NCBI GenBank assembly: GCA_036351775.1
Contig: JAZBPX010000053.1
Location: forward strand, 267,547 to 331,546
Direction: 5' to 3'
From: Pacificimonas sp036351775
GTDB taxonomy: Bacteria; Pseudomonadota; Alphaproteobacteria; Sphingomonadales; Sphingomonadaceae
Length of the DNA stretch: 64,000 bases
Shown here: piece after piece, positions 41,158-49,766 of the stretch
Position numbering within the stretch: the first letter of the stretch is position 1
How the letters are laid out: each line of letters opens with the position of its first letter
Program-made: the position numbers and the translations under genes
Notes under the pieces: generated by a model
Seen by the model: only the letters and a program-made list of their open reading frames with translations
Database searches by the model: none
Told to the model about the DNA's origin: nothing

Positions 41158-42294
41158 TTACAGCAGCAGCTCGGCCGCGATCCGGTCGAGAAGCGGCGCG
41201 CCGGCTGGTGTCAGCGCCAGCCTCTCATCCGACCATGCCAACAGGCCGAGATCACGCATCCGCGCTCCCGCCGCGTTGTCGATGCTGTCCGGAAGCGTCC
41301 GGCCCGTGCGCTGGCGGAAGCGCGCCGCATCGATGCCCTCGGCCAGGCGCAGGCCCATCATTAACGCCTCCGCAGCGCGTTCCTCTGCCGAAAGCGGGCT
41401 TTCCGCCAGTGCATCCTCCGCCGCCAGCCACCGTTCCGGCAAGCGCGCCCTGACCGTTGCCACACCGCCGCGCCGTCCATGGGCACCCGGACCGACCCCG
41501 ACATAATCGAGATATCGCCAGTAGCTAAGATTGTGGCGGCTTTCCGCGCCGCCGCGTGCAAAGTTCGACGTTTCATAGGCGAGCAGCCCCGCCTCGGCGC
41601 ATAGCGCTCGTGTCAGCCCGAACATGTCCGCCGCCGGGTCCTCCGCAGGCAGGATCAGGTCGCCGCGCCTGTGACGGGTGGCGAAATGCGTCCCGGGCTC
41701 GATGGTCAGCTGATAGAGCGACAGGTGCTCCGTCCCGAAAGTAAGCGCGCGCCGCAGTTCGGCGGCCCAGCCGTCGACGCTTTGGTCCTCCCGCGTGTAG
41801 ATCAGGTCGAAGCTAACCCGGTCGAACGTGCGCTGCGCCGCGTCGAGCGCCGCCAATGCTTCGGCCAGGTCGTGCGTCCGGCCCAGACGCCGCAGGTCCG
41901 TATCATCAAGCGCCTGAATGCCCAGCGACGTCCGGTTCACGCCCGCTGCGCGAAAGCCGACAAACCGCTCCGCCTCGACCGTCGACGGGTTCGCCTCCAG
42001 CGTGATTTCGATCCGGTCGTCCGCGGACCACAAGGCCGCCGCCCGCTCGATGATCGCGCCCGCGCTGCCGGGCTGCATCAGCGACGGCGTGCCGCCGCCG
42101 AAAAAGATGCTCGTCAGCCGGTGCCCGCTCGTGCGTTCATGCTCGAACGCCAGCTCATCGAGAATCTTCGCCAGCCACTCGCCCTCCGGATGCGTCTCCC
42201 GAACATGACTGTTGAAGTCGCAATAGGGGCATTTCTTCGCGCAGTAGGGCCAGTGCACATAGAGCGCGAGGGTAGGGGGCTCGCCGCCGGTCAC
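41158..42294 (-). CDS. hemW: Radical SAM heme chaperone HemW
   Basis: A 378-residue HemW. The iron-sulfur cluster motif CAKKCPYC (Cys18, Cys22, Cys25) stands in YVHWPYCAKKCPYCDFN. FFGGGTPSLM, LEANPSTVE and SLGIQALDD are also present. HemW lacks true coproporphyrinogen oxidase activity in studied species and handles heme. The N-terminal extra cysteine of HemN is absent, supporting HemW. The GTG start overlaps the rdgB stop (GTGA). Confidence 0.92.
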   Translation of the reverse strand: MTGGEPPTLALYVHWPYCAKKCPYCDFNSHVRETHPEGEWLAKILDELAFEHERTSGHRLTSIFFGGGTPSLMQPGSAGAIIERAAALWSADDRIEITLEANPSTVEAERFVGFRAAGVNRTSLGIQALDDTDLRRLGRTHDLAEALAALDAAQRTFDRVSFDLIYTREDQSVDGWAAELRRALTFGTEHLSLYQLTIEPGTHFATRHRRGDLILPAEDPAADMFGLTRALCAEAGLLAYETSNFARGGAESRHNLSYWRYLDYVGVGPGAHGRRGGVATVRARLPERWLAAEDALAESPLSAEERAAEALMMGLRLAEGIDAARFRQRTGRTLPDSIDNAAGARMRDLGLLAWSDERLALTPAGAPLLDRIAAELLL

Positions 42295-42896
42295 CGCTCC
42301 AGGCAGGCGCGTACCAGCTGCTCGAAGGCGGCGGCCCGGTGCGAGATCCCGTGCTTCTTGTCCGGGTCCATTTCTCCGAAGGTCACATCGTCGCCCGTGC
42401 GCTGGAAGATCGGATCATAGCCAAAGCCCCGGTCGCCGCGCGGCGGCCACACAATAGCCCCTTGCACATGACCCTCGAACGTCTCGACATGCCCGTCCGG
42501 CCAGGCCAGCGACAGCGCGCAGGTGAAATGCGCCGCATCGCCGCCCGCCGACTCCACTATCTCCTCATGCACCCGCTTCATGGCGAGGTCGAAGTCCTTT
42601 TCCGCGCCGCCCCAGCGCGCCGAGTAGATACCCGGCGCCCCGCCGAGCGCATCGACGCACAGGCCGCTGTCGTCCGCCAGCGCCGGTTTCCCGCTCGCCG
42701 TCGCCGCCGCCAGCGCCTTCAGCTCGGCATTGCCGCGAAAGGTGACTTCGGTTTCGTCCGGCTCGGGCAGGTCCAGATCGCCCGCCGACACCGGCTCCAC
42801 CCCGTAGGGGCCGAGCAGCGCCGCGATCTCGCGCACTTTGCCGGGATTGTGACTGGCGATCACCAGCGTGCCGGGATCGAGTTTCCGATGGGTCAT
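42291..42896 (-). CDS. rdgB: XTP/dITP pyrophosphatase (RdgB/HAM1)
   Basis: A 201-residue enzyme that hydrolyses non-canonical purine triphosphates (XTP, dITP) to the monophosphate. SHNPGKVREI is at the start, then TFRGNAELKA, ALADDSGLCVDALGG with APGIYSARWG, and GFGYDPIF; EQLVRACLE ends it. ATG 42896 is 7 bp after the rph stop; a longer reading from 42962 would overlap rph. The gene sits in rph-rdgB-hemW, a common alphaproteobacterial order. Confidence 0.94.
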   Translation of the reverse strand: MTHRKLDPGTLVIASHNPGKVREIAALLGPYGVEPVSAGDLDLPEPDETEVTFRGNAELKALAAATASGKPALADDSGLCVDALGGAPGIYSARWGGAEKDFDLAMKRVHEEIVESAGGDAAHFTCALSLAWPDGHVETFEGHVQGAIVWPPRGDRGFGYDPIFQRTGDDVTFGEMDPDKKHGISHRAAAFEQLVRACLER

Positions 42897-42903
42897 GGCT
42901 GGT

Positions 42904-43620
42904 TCAGCGCCCCGTCGCCGCCCGCTGCGCCGCGAAGATTTCATCGCAGCTGTTCCGCGCAAGCCTTAGAAGTCGAAGCAGCATTTCCTCGTCGAACGGG
43001 TCCTGCTCGGCCGTGCCCTGCACCTCGACGATGCCACCGCCCGGCAGCATAACGAAATTCGCATCAGTATCGGCGTTCGAATCTTCGTCATAATCGAGGT
43101 CCGATACCGCCTGACCCTTGTAGACCCCGCAGGAAATCGCCGCGACCTGCGCGGTAATCGGGTCGTCCATCCCCTCATTCTCGCCCATGATCTTGTCGAC
43201 CGCCATTCTCAGCGCGACCCACGCGCCGGAAATGGACGCGGTGCGGGTGCCGCCATCGGCCTGCAGCACATCGCAGTCGAGCGTGATCTGCCGCTCGCCG
43301 AGCTTTTCGAGGTCGACGACGGCGCGCAGGCTGCGCCCGATCAGGCGCTGGATTTCCTGTGTCCGGCCCGACTGCTTGCCGCGCGCCGCCTCCCGGCTGC
43401 CCCGCGTATGGGTCGAACCCGGCAGCATGCCATATTCGCCGGTAACCCAGCCCTGGCCTTTGCCACGCAGCCAGGGCGGCAGCCGGTCCTCGATGCTGGC
43501 GGTGCAGAGGACATGCGTGTCGCCGGTCTTGATCAGCACCGATCCCGCCGCGTGCCTTGTGTAATTCGGGATGATCTCAATGGCGCGCATCTGATCGGGC
43601 GCGCGTCCGGATGGGCGCAT
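42904..43620 (-). CDS. rph: Ribonuclease PH
   Basis: A 238-residue phosphorolytic 3'-5' exoribonuclease that trims tRNA 3' ends. MRPSGRAPDQMR opens it; GEYGMLPGSTHTR, IQRLIGRSLRAVVDL and DCDVLQADGGTRTASISG are the core RNase PH motifs, and DFNFVM-like NFVMLPGGGIVEVQGT closes it. It is first in rph-rdgB-hemW and divergent from hrcA across a repeat-filled region. Confidence 0.96.
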   Translation of the reverse strand: MRPSGRAPDQMRAIEIIPNYTRHAAGSVLIKTGDTHVLCTASIEDRLPPWLRGKGQGWVTGEYGMLPGSTHTRGSREAARGKQSGRTQEIQRLIGRSLRAVVDLEKLGERQITLDCDVLQADGGTRTASISGAWVALRMAVDKIMGENEGMDDPITAQVAAISCGVYKGQAVSDLDYDEDSNADTDANFVMLPGGGIVEVQGTAEQDPFDEEMLLRLLRLARNSCDEIFAAQRAATGR

Positions 43621-43716
43621 GGATTTTCCTTACTTTGAAAGTGCGAGGTCGTTCCCCGGTCCTTAGTCCATCATGCCAAGCGCCGTCGAGGGACGGTTGG
43701 CTGCGTCGCCCCTTCT

Positions 43717-43795
43717 GTCATCCCCGCGCAGGCGGGGATCTAGATGCAGCTTGGTCCACCCCCGAAGCAGAGATCCCCGTCTGCGCGGGGATGAC
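43717..43795. repeat. Intergenic palindromic repeat, family B
   Basis: GTCATCCCCGCGCAGGCGGG and CCCGTCTGCGCGGGGATGAC are inverted ends. It lies between rph and hrcA, which are divergent, so unlike most copies it is in a promoter region. Confidence 0.75.
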
Positions 43796-43820
43796 AGTAA
43801 GTGAGCCGGTACCACAAATC

Positions 43821-43883
43821 CGCTCACCCTGAGCCTGCCTGCGCCCACGAAGGCAGGGGTCGAAGGGCGAGCGTGCGGGGCGG
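43821..43883. repeat. Partial intergenic repeat, family C
   Basis: CTCACCCTGAGCCTG and a GGTCGAAGGGCGAGCGTGCG tail match the family C copies at 11002 and near 16253. The centre is rearranged. It ends just before the possible hrcA start region. Confidence 0.6.
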
Positions 43884-43933
43884 TTGACATGTCACCATTG
43901 AGCGCTGCCCCTGCCGCGCCTACCTTCTCTCGT

Positions 43934-44977
43934 ATGCCGACACTCTCCGAACTGTCCGACCGCGCCCGCACCGTCTTCGGTCAGGTCGTCGAGGAATATG
44001 TCGCGACCGGCCAGCCCGTCGGATCGAAGACGCTCGCTGCCCGGGCCGACGGTCTGCGCCTCTCGCCAGCCTCCATCCGCAGCGTCCTTCAGGAACTGGA
44101 AGCCGCCGGCCTTCTCGCCGCGCCGCATACCTCGGCGGGCCGCATGCCGACAGATGGCGGCCTGCGCCTGTTCGTCGATGGCATGATCGAATGGAAGCGC
44201 CCGGACGAAGCCGAACGTCTTGCCATCAAGCGGCAGACCCAGCCGACCGGAGACGGCGTCTCCGGCGCACTTGAACGCACGACCGGCGCGCTCGCCGACC
44301 TCGCCTCCTGCGCCGCGCTTGTGATGATGCCGAAGGGCGATGCCCGCATCCGCCAGATCGCCTTCACCCGGCTGACGGAGCGCCGCGCCCTGATGGTTCT
44401 GATCGGCGGCGATGGCAGCGTGGAAAACCGCATCGTCGAAAACGAAACGCCGCTCGATGATGCCGCCCTCGTCGAAGCCGCGAACTACGCCAATGAACGC
44501 CTCTGCGGCTTAACCCTGCGCGAGGGGGTCGATCGTCTACAGGCCGAAATTGCCTCGGGCCGCGCTGTGCTGCAGGAGAAGGCCGCGCGTCTCGTCGCCG
44601 ACGGTCTTGCCGTCTGGTCGAGGGACGAGGCCGACCGCGCGGTCCTGATCGTGCGCGGCCAGGCGCACCTCCTCGACAGCGGCGATATTGAGGATCTCGA
44701 CCGTGTCCGCGCGCTCCTCGAGGACATCGACGACAAGGAGGCGCTTCTCGATGTGCTTGACAAGGCGCGGCAGGCCAAGGCCATGCGCATCTTCATCGGC
44801 TCGGAGAACCCGCTCTACTCGCTGTCGGGGTCCAGCATGATCGCCGCGCCCTACGCGTCGGATGGCGGGAGCGTTTTGGGCGTCGTGGGGGTTATAGGGC
44901 CGACGCGTTTGAACTATGCGCGCATCATTCCCATGGTGGACTATACCGCCAGAACGCTTTCCAAACTGATTGAGTGA
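43934..44977 (+). CDS. hrcA: Heat-inducible transcription repressor HrcA
   Basis: A 347-residue repressor that binds CIRCE operators with GroEL as modulator. LSDRARTVFGQVVEEYVATGQPVGSKTLA then LSPASIRSVLQELEAAG is the winged helix; PHTSAGRMPTDGGLRLFVD follows. The C-terminal part has FIGSENPL and VGVIGPTRLNYARIIPMVDY. ATG 43934 fits homologues; ATG 43889 is 15 codons upstream. I saw no CIRCE sequence in the window, so its targets are probably groESL elsewhere. Confidence 0.93.
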   Translation: MPTLSELSDRARTVFGQVVEEYVATGQPVGSKTLAARADGLRLSPASIRSVLQELEAAGLLAAPHTSAGRMPTDGGLRLFVDGMIEWKRPDEAERLAIKRQTQPTGDGVSGALERTTGALADLASCAALVMMPKGDARIRQIAFTRLTERRALMVLIGGDGSVENRIVENETPLDDAALVEAANYANERLCGLTLREGVDRLQAEIASGRAVLQEKAARLVADGLAVWSRDEADRAVLIVRGQAHLLDSGDIEDLDRVRALLEDIDDKEALLDVLDKARQAKAMRIFIGSENPLYSLSGSSMIAAPYASDGGSVLGVVGVIGPTRLNYARIIPMVDYTARTLSKLIE

Positions 44978-44979
44978 CG

Positions 44980-45591
44980 ATGACCGACCATTCGCGACCC
45001 GATGAAGACGAACAGCCCGATTTCTCCAATGCCGAAGCCGAACTGGCCGAGGCGGAAGCCGAAGAAGCCGCCGGACTGGCCAGAAAGGCCGAGGGTGAAG
45101 ACGAGACGGCGGAGGGCTATGCCGAGGCTGCGGACGAACAGCGCCTTACCGAACTTGAATCGGAGAATGCCGCGCTGAAGGACCGCCTCGCCCGCGCGCT
45201 TGCCGAGACGGAGAACGTCCGCCGCCGCCTCGAGCGCGAAAAGACCGACAGCTCCGCCTACGCCATCACCGGCTTCGCCCGCGACCTTCTCAGCGTGTCC
45301 GACAACCTTACACGCGCCCTCGACGCTGCCGCGCAGGACGAGGTCGTCAACAAGGGCCTGCTGGAGGGCGTGCAGGCCACGCACCGCGAACTGATGCGCA
45401 TTTTCGAGAAGAATGGCATCACGAAGGTTGAAGCCGTGGGCGCAGGCCTCGATCCCAATCTTCACCAGGCGATGATGGAGGTCGAGGCGTCGGACGAGCA
45501 TCCCGCCGGGACCGTGGTACAGGAACTACAGCCGGGTTACACGATCAAGGACCGGCTCCTCCGCCCGGCGATGGTCTCCGTCGCGAAGTAA
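44980..45591 (+). CDS. grpE: Nucleotide exchange factor GrpE
   Basis: A 203-residue GrpE that releases ADP from DnaK. The acidic N terminus (~1-50) leads to a coiled helix (LTELESENAALKDRLARALAE, TENVRRRLEREK). The beta domain contains GVQATHRELMRIFEKNGI, LDPNLHQAMMEV and VVQELQPGYTIKDRLLRPAMV. ATG 44980 lies 2 bp after the hrcA stop; a GTG at 44974 overlapping that stop is an alternative. dnaK-dnaJ lies 5 kb away. Confidence 0.94.
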   Translation: MTDHSRPDEDEQPDFSNAEAELAEAEAEEAAGLARKAEGEDETAEGYAEAADEQRLTELESENAALKDRLARALAETENVRRRLEREKTDSSAYAITGFARDLLSVSDNLTRALDAAAQDEVVNKGLLEGVQATHRELMRIFEKNGITKVEAVGAGLDPNLHQAMMEVEASDEHPAGTVVQELQPGYTIKDRLLRPAMVSVAK

Positions 45592-45652
45592 GGGCAGGCG
45601 GTGACTGCTAAGGGGATTGCCTAACCGGCGGGGAGAGGCGACGGTGCGGCGC

Positions 45653-47512
45653 ATGACAGACCTTGCTCGCCGCCGCTCCGCTACTCCGAATTCCGTACCC
45701 GCAACGAAGTGGCGTAAGGGCGACGTGAGCGCGGCCTTTGTCGCGTTGGCAGCGGTCACCTTCGGTACCTTATCATTGGTTTCGTTGCCGGCCGCCGCCC
45801 ACGACGAAACCACCGCGGCGGCCGCGACCAGCCCCACCGACGCCGCGTTGCAACGGCTCTACGGTGACTATTACGACTGGACGCTTGAGGTCTGGGGCCG
45901 GATTGCAAACCCAGATGGATCGACAGATGCCGGGCCGGCGCTGCCATCCGTCACGCCGCAGGCCCATGCCGAGCGGGTCGCCGCGCTAAACGATTTTCTC
46001 GCCCGGCTGAACGCGATCAATGAGGGTGCGCTCTCACCGGTAGAGCGCAACAACGCGATCGTCCTGCGCACGCTGCTGAACGAACAGCTTGGCGATGCGC
46101 GGTTCCGCGAATGGGAAATGCCGTTCGACAGCGACCGGTCCTTCTGGACCTATCTGAACCCGCGCCGGGGCTTCGCCCAGGTCGAGGATTACGAGCGCTA
46201 CATCAGCCGGATGCGCGATGTTCCGCGCTATTTCGCTGAAAACATCGCCAACGCCCGGACCGGCCTTGCGCGCGGGTTCAGCGTTCCGCGCGTCACGCTG
46301 GCGGGCCGCGACGTGTCGATCGAGAGCTTCATCACGGATACCGCAGAGGACAACGCCTTCTGGACTGCCTTTGCCGACATGCCGGGCAGAATCCCCGCTG
46401 CCGAACAGGCGCGCCTTCGCGCAGAGGGTGCCGCTGCTATCCGCGAGGCGGTCATTCCGGCCTACCGCGACCTCCTTGCCTTCATGCGCGAGGACTATCT
46501 GCCGAACACCCGGACCACGCTCGGGGCGAGCGAGTTTCCCGACGGCGACGCCTATTACCAGCAGCAGCTGCGCCAATATACGACCCTCGACCTGACTGCC
46601 GAGCAGATCCACCGGACGGGCCTTCAGGAGGTTGCCCGGATCGAGGCAGCGATGCAGGCGATCATGGACGAGGTTGGGTTCGAGGGCTCGCTGAGCGACT
46701 TCACGCAGGCCCTGCGCACGGACCCGCAGTTCATCGCCGACACGCCGGAACAGCTGATGGGCTTCTCGTCCTACGTCGCAAAGCGCGTCGACGGAAAGCT
46801 CGCGGACTATTTCGGCTTCCTGCCGCGGCACCGCTTTACCATTCGGCCCGTCGAGCCGTCGATTGCGCCCTTCTACACGGCGGGGCGCGGCGGCCTCGAT
46901 GCGTGCCAGATGAACACCTATGACCTGCCCTCGCGTCCGCTTTACAACATCCCCGCGCTCACTTTGCATGAATGCGCGCCGGGCCATTCCTTCCAGGCCG
47001 GCGTCGCTCTGGAGCAGGAGGATGCGCCGCTGTTCCGCCGCCAGACCTATTTCTCAGGCTTTGGCGAGGGCTGGGGCCTATATGTCGAATATCTCGGAAA
47101 CGAGATGGGTATCTACCGCACGCCCTATGAGCGGTTCGGCCAGCTATCCTATGAAATGTGGCGCGCGGTGCGCCTCGTGATCGACACCGGCCTGCACCAA
47201 TATGGCTGGAGCCGCGAACAGGCGATGGCCTATCTGGCTGAGCGCACGGCATTGTCAGACCGGGAAGTCGGCACCGAGATCGACCGCTACATCAGTTGGC
47301 CGGGGCAGGCGACCGCCTACAAGCTCGGCGAAATGACCATCCGCCGCCTGCGCAACGAAGCCGAGGAGAAGCTTGGTCCCGACTTCGATATCCGCAAGTT
47401 CCACGACGTGATTTTGTCGCTCGGTTCCGTTCCCCTCCCCGCGCTCGAAACGCGAATTGAGGCGTTTGTCGCGTCCGGCGGCGAAGGCCTCCCCGGCGTC
47501 CGCTACGACTGA
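45653..47512 (+). CDS. DUF885 family protein, putative secreted metallopeptidase
   Basis: A 619-residue protein with an N-terminal hydrophobic export segment (about residues 28-48, after a basic stretch). The DUF885 domain covers the rest. It holds a thermolysin-like motif HECAPGHSFQ at about residue 439 (His, Glu, His) and a downstream FGEGWGLYVEYLG glutamate. The layout matches carboxypeptidase-like DUF885 proteins, but activity is unproven. ATG 45653 is preferred to TTG 45617. Confidence 0.85.
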   Translation: MTDLARRRSATPNSVPATKWRKGDVSAAFVALAAVTFGTLSLVSLPAAAHDETTAAAATSPTDAALQRLYGDYYDWTLEVWGRIANPDGSTDAGPALPSVTPQAHAERVAALNDFLARLNAINEGALSPVERNNAIVLRTLLNEQLGDARFREWEMPFDSDRSFWTYLNPRRGFAQVEDYERYISRMRDVPRYFAENIANARTGLARGFSVPRVTLAGRDVSIESFITDTAEDNAFWTAFADMPGRIPAAEQARLRAEGAAAIREAVIPAYRDLLAFMREDYLPNTRTTLGASEFPDGDAYYQQQLRQYTTLDLTAEQIHRTGLQEVARIEAAMQAIMDEVGFEGSLSDFTQALRTDPQFIADTPEQLMGFSSYVAKRVDGKLADYFGFLPRHRFTIRPVEPSIAPFYTAGRGGLDACQMNTYDLPSRPLYNIPALTLHECAPGHSFQAGVALEQEDAPLFRRQTYFSGFGEGWGLYVEYLGNEMGIYRTPYERFGQLSYEMWRAVRLVIDTGLHQYGWSREQAMAYLAERTALSDREVGTEIDRYISWPGQATAYKLGEMTIRRLRNEAEEKLGPDFDIRKFHDVILSLGSVPLPALETRIEAFVASGGEGLPGVRYD

Positions 47513-47537
47513 AGCCCAGCGCGCTTCCCACCATAAC

Positions 47538-47629
47538 GTCATCCTGAACTCGTTTCAGGATCCAGCGCCCGATACCTCACCTGGAAAGGAGTTACCCGAC
47601 ACTCGATCCTGAAACGAGTTCAGGGTTAC
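47538..47629. repeat. Intergenic palindromic repeat, family A
   Basis: GTCATCCTGAACTCGTTTCAG and CTGAAACGAGTTCAGGGTTAC are the inverted ends, with GGATCC/GATCC inside. It follows the DUF885 gene. Confidence 0.72.
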
Positions 47630-47722
47630 GGCACGCTCAAAGCCTATCGGAAGCGGGCGGTAACGAAAGTGGGCGGGTCGGCGTATCTCTTGCCGACAGC
47701 AGCCAAGATCAGGAGCCTGCCC

Positions 47723-48622
47723 ATGTCCGATGAAATGGACCCGCAACAGAACCAGCCGGCGGGTTACGTCCCGCCAAAGGTGTGGACGTGGGACAGCGAA
47801 TCGGGCGGGCGTTTCGCGAACATCAACCGCCCTATCGCCGGTCCGACGCACGAGAAGGATCTGCCCGTCGGCAAGCACCCGTTCCAGCTTTACTCGCTCG
47901 GTACGCCCAACGGTGTGAAGGTCACGGTGATGTTCGAGGAGCTGCTCGCCGCCGGTCATGCGGGCGCCGAATATGACGCGTGGCTCATCAACATCGGGGA
48001 GGGGGACCAGTTCGGCTCCGGCTTCGTCTCCGCCAATCCGAATTCAAAGATTCCGGCCCTGATGGATCATACGACGAACCCGCCGACCCGCGTGTTCGAA
48101 AGCGCCTCGATCCTGATGCACCTCGCGGAGAAGTTCGGCGCGTTCCTGCCGAGCGAAGGCCGCGCACGGACCGAGACGATCAACTGGCTGTTCTGGGTGC
48201 AGGGTTCCGCGCCCTTCCTCGGCGGCGGCTTCGGCCATTTCTACGCCTATGCGCCGATCAAGATCGAATATGCCATCAACCGCTACGCGATGGAGGTGAA
48301 GCGCCAGCTCGACGTCCTCGACCGCCAGCTCGCCGATAACGAGTATCTCGCGGGCGCGGACTACACGATTGCCGACATGGCCACCTGGCCCTGGTACGGC
48401 GCGGTCATGAACAACGCCGCTTACAGTGCCGGCGAGTTCCTGTCGGTCCACGAATACAAGAACGTTCGCCGCTGGACCGACCAGCTCGGCGCGCGGGAGG
48501 CCGTGAAGCGCGGCCGCATGGTGAACAGCGTCTACGGCAAGCCGGAAAACCAGCTTCCCGAGCGCCACGACGCCAGCGATTTCGACACCAAGACACGCGA
48601 CAAACTGGGAGAGACTTCATGA
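47723..48622 (+). CDS. yghU: Glutathione S-transferase, YghU-type
   Basis: A 299-residue GST of the Nu/YghU class, which reduces organic disulfides or peroxides with glutathione. The long N-terminal arm PPKVWTWDSESGGRFANINRP is specific for the class. The thioredoxin-like part has LYSLGTPNGVKVTVMFEEL and NPNSKIPALMD; VFESASILMHLAEKFG binds glutathione. The helical domain ends with KPENQLPERHDASDF. AGGAG precedes ATG 47723. It overlaps the ABM gene by 4 nt. Confidence 0.92.
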   Translation: MSDEMDPQQNQPAGYVPPKVWTWDSESGGRFANINRPIAGPTHEKDLPVGKHPFQLYSLGTPNGVKVTVMFEELLAAGHAGAEYDAWLINIGEGDQFGSGFVSANPNSKIPALMDHTTNPPTRVFESASILMHLAEKFGAFLPSEGRARTETINWLFWVQGSAPFLGGGFGHFYAYAPIKIEYAINRYAMEVKRQLDVLDRQLADNEYLAGADYTIADMATWPWYGAVMNNAAYSAGEFLSVHEYKNVRRWTDQLGAREAVKRGRMVNSVYGKPENQLPERHDASDFDTKTRDKLGETS

Positions 48623-48918
48623 TCGCCGTACTGGGATATCTTCACGTGGACCCGGCAGCGCTGGACGGCCTGCTGCCCGCCATGAAAACAACGATGGAAA
48701 AGACGCGCGCCGAGGATGGCTGCGAACGCTACAGCCTCGCCGTCGAGGATGCTGCGGAGGGCAAAGTGTCAATTTCCGAGAAGTGGCGCGACATGGACGC
48801 ATTGAAGGCGCACGGCGCGGCGCCGCACATGGCCGATTTCAACAAGGCTCTCGCCGGGAAGGTGAAGGGCGCCGAAATTCACGCCTACGAAGCCTCTAAC
48901 GAGACGAAGCTCGCCTGA
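48619..48918 (+). CDS. Antibiotic biosynthesis monooxygenase (ABM) family protein
   Basis: A 99-residue ferredoxin-like alpha/beta protein of the ABM/YgiN family, many of which are cofactor-free quinol monooxygenases. MIAVLGYLHVDP opens strand 1; EDGCERYSLAVEDA and ISEKWRDMDALKAHGAAPHM carry the usual core and the histidine. The ATGA overlap with the GST gene suggests a joint role, such as handling quinones or their glutathione conjugates (inference). Confidence 0.83.
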   Translation: MIAVLGYLHVDPAALDGLLPAMKTTMEKTRAEDGCERYSLAVEDAAEGKVSISEKWRDMDALKAHGAAPHMADFNKALAGKVKGAEIHAYEASNETKLA

Positions 48919-48996
48919 CGGTGCGAAGCGGCGGGTGGAACCGGCGCTTAGGGTCGAGCTTTGTCTGCCCACAGGGGCTGATTGGAGACTGAACCT

Positions 48997-49284
48997 ATGC
49001 GTAACCGCCTTTTGCTCGCCGCCGCGCCGCTTGCCGCGCTGACACTGACAACGGCCTGCGCCGACAATTATGCCGCGGAGGGTGCCGCTGCCGGTGCCGC
49101 CGCCGGTGTTCTGGCCGACGGCGTGGGTATCGTCGACACCGACACCGCGACGGCCGCCGGGGTCGGCGCTGCTGTTGGCGCAGCGGCTGGCTATTTCATC
49201 GACAAGGACGATGACTGCGACGGATATGACGATGATGGCGAGCTAGACGATGACTGCCGCGGCCTGCCGGGCTACCCTGACTAG
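48997..49284 (+). CDS. Small glycine-zipper lipoprotein with acidic Asp-rich tail
   Basis: A 95-residue predicted lipoprotein: hydrophobic segment with lipobox LTTAC, then two Ala/Gly stretches of glycine-zipper type (GAAAGAAAGVLADGVG and GVGAAVGAAAGYFID). The C terminus KDDDCDGYDDDGELDDDC has a thrombospondin-3-like DxDxDGxxDD spacing and could bind calcium. Family unknown. ATG 48997 fits; a TTG five codons upstream gives a longer form. Confidence 0.65.
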   Translation: MRNRLLLAAAPLAALTLTTACADNYAAEGAAAGAAAGVLADGVGIVDTDTATAAGVGAAVGAAAGYFIDKDDDCDGYDDDGELDDDCRGLPGYPD

Positions 49285-49287
49285 CCG

Positions 49288-49722
49288 CTAGGCCTGCGCT
49301 GCCCCGTCACCAAAGGGCAGCGTTTCACGGTACGCGGCAAGGTCCGGCCGTCCCGCGAGCCGTTTCCCGTGCAGCTGCAGATAGGCGTGCCGCACCAGCT
49401 CGCCCTGCTGCTCCAGTCCGTATTTCGCGAACGGCTTTCCCGGCGTGAATTCATAACCGTACCGGCAGAAGGGGTGGCGTTTCAGCGGCAGGAACACACA
49501 CTGCTGATGCTGCCAGACATGCGTGAACTCATGCATGATCAGCGCGCGCAGCCAGATCGGCTCCTCGCTATAATCGTCCCGCCAGAACCCGCCATTGGGG
49601 TGCAGCCAGATATGCCCGTCCGGTGCCATGATGGTGCGCGCCGGTTGCAGGAAAAACCACTTGCCCAGCCGGAACCGCACCGGCGCGAGGTCGATGGCGT
49701 CGCCGAAAATCTCCGATGCCAT
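49288..49722 (-). CDS. 'vgr-related' HExxH-motif protein
   Basis: A 144-residue protein of a sphingomonad family often labelled 'vgr-related'. FGDAIDLAPVRFR and HIWLHPNGGFWRDD lead to a putative zinc site HEFTHVWQHQ. A peptidase role is possible but unproven. The start is unsure: upstream codons still encode the conserved VTAGERA of homologues (49725-49745), yet no ATG, GTG or TTG is in frame there. A CTG near 49761 or this ATG may be used. It overlaps no neighbour; the PCuAC gene ends 44 bp before. Confidence 0.7.
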   Translation of the reverse strand: MASEIFGDAIDLAPVRFRLGKWFFLQPARTIMAPDGHIWLHPNGGFWRDDYSEEPIWLRALIMHEFTHVWQHQQCVFLPLKRHPFCRYGYEFTPGKPFAKYGLEQQGELVRHAYLQLHGKRLAGRPDLAAYRETLPFGDGAAQA

Positions 49723-49766
49723 CGCCCGTTCGCCCGCCGTGACAGGCCGTTCCTTCAGGATCAGGC

